From Lasiodiplodia sp. COLG20 (lineage: Eukaryota; Ascomycota; Dothideomycetes; Botryosphaeriales; Botryosphaeriaceae): a stretch of 64,000 nt of DNA. Made by a program: the position numbers and the translations under genes. The stretch lies in NCBI GenBank assembly GCA_009801085.1, contig VNWV01000008.1, positions 2,046,001 to 2,110,000 on the forward strand. Reading direction: 5' to 3'. Of this stretch, positions 59,671 through 64,000 are shown in pieces (the stretch's first letter is position 1; each line of letters opens with the position of its first letter). Below the pieces are notes generated by a model. The model saw only the letters and a program-made list of their open reading frames with translations. It had not been told where the DNA came from and made no database searches.

Positions 59671-60650
59671 TATAATGTATGGAAAGCGGGGTATCGGCTA
59701 AACTCTTAAAGGTAAAGTGAGAGAGACAAGGTTGCTGCTTGCTTGACGGAGAGGTGATTCGTAGTATTAAGAAAAGCGAGGTATGCTTTGAGGAGACGGT
59801 GAAATGGAAAGGTGGATGTTGACTGAATCGGAGGACCCAATGCTGATCTTTTATGAGGCAGTCGTTTACTGTCTGCTGTCACCGTTGCAGAGAACTTGGC
59901 AGAGGAATCTCGCGGCTGTGTCTTGGATCACTTGAGCGAGGCTGGAAGCCACAGCTGGGCGAAGTGAGAATAGCAAAAGTCGGGTCAGCCACGGTGTCAA
60001 AAAAAGAGCACAAGGGCTGTTTGTTCAGCCGGCAGACGCATGCTCTGGGGTATCGGCCAGGAGACGATTGCCAAGCCCTTGGTCGCGTCCTCCGAGAACA
60101 GGGATGGATACGCTTATGCGGGTCGGGGAATACACAGATTGGCACGAGTCAGGGCGCAGGGAACCGACGACGTGGAGGCGAAGTTCGCCGGGCTGGGCTG
60201 AGGGCCGTCGATTGGATGTGCAGTAGCGGGCAATACGTGCCTTCTCGTTGGGGGCCCCAAAAATACCGGAGGCCTAGAAGGAGCAGCCTCGCAGCCTTGG
60301 CGGCAACGGCGCAGTCACACCAACCAACCGCGAGCCCGCACGCAACGCCGCATACCATTGCAACGTCTATTCCAGCACAGCCGTGTCAGCTCTGTTCCCC
60401 ACAATCAGCTAATCCACGTCTCAATCGGGCGACCACACGTCAGGTAACTCTCGGGTGCGATGGTTACACCCGCAAGCGTTGCGCCATCTTCTCAGCCCGC
60501 TGTGGTTGAGTCACTGCGCCGCTTGCGTGCTTGGGCAAGAAGGCTTGAATCCCTGATCCCCGTTCGCTTGGCCCGAAGCCGCCGGACATATCAGGCTTTC
60601 GATGGTCTACCGCCTTCTTGCGTCTTCGCATCCACCATCCCACCAGCAAC
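59671..60650. promoter_or_regulatory. Bidirectional promoter between DIT1-like and DIT2-like genes
   Basis: 980 bp separate the divergent start codons of the synthase and the P450. A TATAATGTAT sequence sits just before the DIT1-like start. In yeast DIT1 and DIT2 also share a divergent promoter. No reading frame here has family character. Confidence 0.6.
60005..60012 (-). promoter_or_regulatory. TGTGCTCT, partial copper-response-like element
   Basis: On the reverse strand this reads TGTGCTCT: the 7-base core TGTGCTC of the motif upstream of the neighbouring copper transporter, with the last base different. A given 7-mer is expected by chance roughly once per 8 kb counting both strands, so a single copy in about 1 kb is suggestive only. 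Confidence 0.25.
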
Positions 60651-62248
60651 ATGCTATCCAATTCCCTGCTTGTCTGTTTCGTTGTGCCGGCCGGCCTGGC
60701 CATCCTGGCTGCCGTCGCCTTCCTCTTGCCTCCCCGCAACTTCCCCAAAAATATCCCGACCATTCCGTTCTGGTACACTCTTCTGCCGCTGTTCCGCGAC
60801 TGCGACCAAGAGACGCTGTATCGCGAGTATCTCGAAGAGCCCTTGAAGAAGTACGGCGCTGTCAACATCTTCTTCGCTTCGCGCTGGAACGTCCTGGTGC
60901 AGCGGCCCGAACTGCTCCAGGAAGTGTTCAAGAACGAGGATCTGTACGCCAAAAGTGGCAACCAAAAAAAGATCCCGTACAGCGTGATCGCCGATTACAC
61001 TGGCGACAACGTCATATCGGCCCATGGCGCTGATTGGCGGCTGTACCGATCCGTGGTTGCTCCTGGCCTGCAGCGAGACTTCGACACTGAGCCGGTGGTC
61101 CGGAACGCCAATCTGCTGGCCAGCCTCTTTGCTGAGCAGCAAAAGAAGTCTGCTAGGGCTGGCGTGCTTGTGCTACCGCTTCTGCAGAGGCTATCTCTGG
61201 AGAACGTTGCACAGAGCCTCTTGGGAACCCATTTCGGAGTAAGCTTCACTGCAACCTCGTAAAATCATCTCGCTGACGATTTCGACAGACTCTCGAGAGC
61301 CCTCAGGCGCCCATGCATCAGATGCAGATGACGGTGAAACGGGAGATTTTCAAGCCTCTATTCTTGAACTTTCCTTTCCTCGACCGCTTCCCCATCCCGA
61401 GCCGGCAGCGGGCGCGTCAGCTGGTTGACGAGTTCGCCACCCAACTCTGCACCAAGCTCTTAGAAAGCCACCAACACGCTCACGACGAGAAGATGGCCAG
61501 TGCATCTGCTGGTGGCCACCTGGTGCAGGCCTACAAGTCCGGGCTGCTTACCGAGCAACAGTTCCGGCACAATGTCTCTATCATTCTGATTGCCGGGCAC
61601 GAGAATCCTCAGCTGCTCTTTCAGTCTTTGCTCTTTCTTCTTGGCCAACACGAGAATGTGCAGAGGCGCATCCGGGAGGAAGTGGCTGCGGTCAGAGAGG
61701 GTGGGGCCTCTGCTATTCTGAACATACCCTATCTCATGGCAGTGGTCTATGAGACACTCCGCATGTACCCTCCGATCTCACAGCTCATCAACCGCTGCAC
61801 CACAGCACCCACGGTCCTGGGCGGAAACATCGCGCTGCCAGCCGACGCGTACGTTGGATACAACGGGTACGCCACCGGGCACGACAAGGCGTTCTGGGGC
61901 GAGGACGCAGACGAGTTCAAGCCGGAGCGATGGGGCGCGACCATGGAGGAGATCAACACGACGTTCCGGACGGCGAACCGCAAGTGCGGCTTCATCGCAT
62001 TCCACGGCGGCAAGCGAGCATGTCTTGGCCAGAAGTTCGCGATGTTGGAGGCGCGGCTGACAGTGGCGGTGCTGGTGGAGCGGCTGACTTGGCGGCTGGA
62101 TCCCACATGGCGGAAACGCATGACTCCGGTAAGTATGCAACAACGTGCTGACTGTGGCTGGGCGCTTCCTTCAGACGTATCGCTGACATTGGCATAGGCG
62201 GGCCCACTGAGTCCCATGCTCCTTCGGCTCTTTTTCGAGGGGAGGTGA
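60651..62248 (+). CDS. DIT2: Cytochrome P450, CYP56/DIT2-like
   Basis: Three exons (60651-61238, 61289-62128, 62198-62248) give 492 residues. An N-terminal membrane anchor (LLVCFVVPAGLAILAAVAFLL) is followed by a Pro-rich hinge. The I-helix motif is AGHENPQ at 298-303, which lacks the common Thr but matches the AGHEN form I associate with CYP56. The ExxR motif is ETLR, then FKPERW, and the heme loop is FHGGKRACLGQ with axial Cys441. Yeast Dit2 (CYP56) couples two N-formyl-tyrosines into bisformyl dityrosine. A similar oxidative coupling or tailoring of the neighbouring synthase product is likely. It is ER-bound by its anchor. Start at 60651 is preferred over 60618 because the anchor begins there. 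Both introns are about 50-70 bp. Confidence 0.9.
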
Positions 62249-62973
62249 TTGTCCGGATTCGCCGTTTTACCAGAGCTCGCGTAAATGGGATCAGGGTTCG
62301 CGTAGATGTGCGCAAGTTAGAGGGAGTAATAAGAGACTGTAGCATTTTCCGGCGTTTCGGTAGACTTGTACCTAGACCTAATTCAACTCGATGCAAGCGA
62401 AGTAACTCAACGACGGCAATGCGCCACATGCGCTCCGTGTACTCTATCTGTCGCGGGTAAAGTGAATCTGAAGATTAGGATGAGATTGCGTGAAGATAGG
62501 GCGTGAAGATCGCGGGCCCTTGCGGTAGCCTACCTCTGGGCCGGGGGCCCCCCTGCGAGTGGGGCGGTGAGTAGTGCTGGGGCTTCCTTCCTGATTTGGT
62601 ACCGTTCGCTTGGGGCGGAGGGCGGGGCTGCCGCTGACTCGGGTGCCAAGGGCTGTGGCTGCTGCGATCCTACCTTCTCGTCCCGACGCCCAGCTGGCCT
62701 TGCAGCACCGCGATCCTGCGCTCTCTCTGCTATTCTCACTCGGGGCTCGGCCGGCTGTGCTGACCCGGGCGCAGCACAACATGTTTCTACCGGGTATTTT
62801 TGGCTGCGCCGCTGACCGCTGCTGTTTGCACCTATTATCAGCGCATCCCGGTCGAGCCCTTATACTACCAGCCCAACGCCAAATCCGACTTCTAATATGA
62901 ACTGACGATGCGCCCTCCGCTCAATCCTCTCATCGCACCACTCGTTCAGGCCTCCCCTTTACTGACGGCCAAA
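62249..62973. promoter_or_regulatory. Intergenic region before the MFS transporter
   Basis: About 725 bp, the right half C- and G-rich. An in-frame ATG at 62908 could extend the transporter by 22 residues. A one-mismatch TGTGCTGA at 62,756-62,763 was noted but is weak. Confidence 0.4.
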
Positions 62974-64000
62974 ATGGACAACGCCGAGAAGAAGCCAGCC
63001 GGTCCATCCGCAACTGTCAATTCTCCCACCTCCACCCTCACGCCGCCCTATTCCGCCTTCTCGCCCGCTACCCGCCGTTTGATTCTTGGCCTCGTCACCG
63101 CTGCTGGCTTCCTTGGTCCACTTTGCGGCGCCATCTATCTCCCATCACTTCCGCTTTTCGAAGAGCTCTTCCACACTTCAACAACAGGCATCAATGCATC
63201 TGTTACTCTGTACATGGTCGTCTTCGCCATCACCGTAAGCTGTTGCTTTCTTTGTTCAGTGCAGACATCTAGACTGACCACCTGTAGCCACTTTTCTGGG
63301 CCGCTGCTGCTGACCACTGGGGCCGACGGCCAGTCTACACCGTTTCATTGGCCATCTTCATCGCCTCCAACATCTTGCTTGCCGCCGTCCCCGCAAACAT
63401 CGCCGCCCTTTTCATTCTCCGAATCCTTCAGGCTATTGGCTCAAGCGCTGTAGCCTCCGTCGGCGCCGGAACCGTTGCTGACATCACCGAGCCGAAGAAC
63501 CGGGCCTCTGCCATGTCCATCTTTTTGCTTGGCCCGCACATGGGTCCCATTCTTGGTCCGCTCATCGGCGGACAGTTCGCTGCTCCCTCTCGCTGGAGGT
63601 GGGCTTTCGGATTCCTCGGTATGTCTGCCATCTATCTATCCTTTCTATACGCTTCATTCTAACCACAGCACTACCTCGTAGCCATCGCCTGTTTTCCCAT
63701 CTACGCTGCCATCCAACTCTGGCTTCCCGAGACTCTGAGGACACTGGTTGGCAATGGTGAAAGCCAATGCCGCTATGGCCTCCTGAAAGTCCAACCCTTT
63801 CGGCAGAAGAACGAAGACGGCAAGGTCCCGTCGCAGCCCTCGCGTGTGCGCGTCTTCTGGGCACTGCTCGTGTACCCTCCCAACCTTATCATTATCACCA
63901 GCACCGCACTACTCTTTGCCGGACTGTATGCCATTCTCGTCGATTTCACGCGCCTGTGGGTTGATGGCTACGGCTGGTCTGAGGCTGAAGCCGGTTACGC
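62974..64000 (+). CDS. MFS transporter, DHA1 type (DTR1-like exporter), N-terminal part
   Basis: Three exons are visible (62974-63234, 63288-63618, 63682 onward) and the last runs off the window; about 300 residues are present. A Pro/Ser/Thr-rich cytoplasmic tail is followed by membrane segment 1 with GAIYLPSLPLF. The MFS motif A is seen as DHWGRRPVY after segment 2. Motif C of drug:H+ antiporters is seen as GPHMGPILGPLIGG in segment 5. A cytoplasmic loop begins after LPETLR. This is the 12-segment DHA1 pattern of multidrug and dityrosine exporters such as yeast Dtr1 and Qdr proteins. Its position directly after the DIT2-like P450 and in the same direction suggests export of the pathway product. 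The exact subfamily needs the missing half. The start could also be ATG 62908. Confidence 0.88.

Overview
The window reads as nuclear DNA of a filamentous ascomycete (Pezizomycotina, perhaps Dothideomycetes; the class is a guess). Genes are broken by many short GT-AG introns, mostly 45-100 bp, several with a CTAAC-like branch site. Coding DNA is GC-rich. The conserved gene set is typical of moulds: a Rom2-type RhoGEF, APC3/CDC27, dynein light intermediate chain, a Bax-inhibitor-1 protein, SND2 and an AGPAT. I joined exons by hand using splice signals, reading-frame arithmetic and protein-family continuity. No alignment or search was run.

Layout. 0-4.5 kb: three unrelated oxidoreductases side by side (an Ldh_2-type dehydrogenase cut by the window edge, a short-chain dehydrogenase and a flavin monooxygenase of the Baeyer-Villiger type). 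5.7-22.7 kb: a housekeeping block with the RhoGEF, dynein LIC, BI-1, SND2, CDC27 and AGPAT genes. 22.7-36.6 kb: a gene-poor stretch with one doubtful secreted Ser/Thr-rich reading frame. Its left part is AT-leaning and its right part (about 32.8-36 kb) is strongly GC-rich and leads into a TALE homeodomain gene. 40.6-50.6 kb: a secreted tyrosinase, a decayed ankyrin-like relic, two uncharacterised proteins and an F-box-like protein. 51.5-54.2 kb: a small secreted tandem-repeat protein and a GH18 chitinase.

The most interesting part is 55.8-64 kb. A Ctr-type copper transporter is followed by a DIT1/PvcA-family isocyanide synthase-like gene. That gene is divergent, across about 1 kb, from a CYP56/DIT2-like P450, which is in turn followed by an MFS transporter of the DHA1 type that runs off the window. 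This is a DIT1-DIT2-exporter arrangement, as in yeast dityrosine spore-wall synthesis or mould isocyanide clusters. The copper transporter promoter carries an exact TGTGCTCA, the copper-starvation element I recall for Mac1-type regulators. The shared DIT1/P450 promoter carries its 7-base core. This suggests, but does not prove, a copper-linked isocyanide or modified-tyrosine pathway.

The second candidate for something undescribed is the 149-residue secreted protein at 51.5 kb, with four repeats around a QTPHTESSVGELPLPT-like unit.
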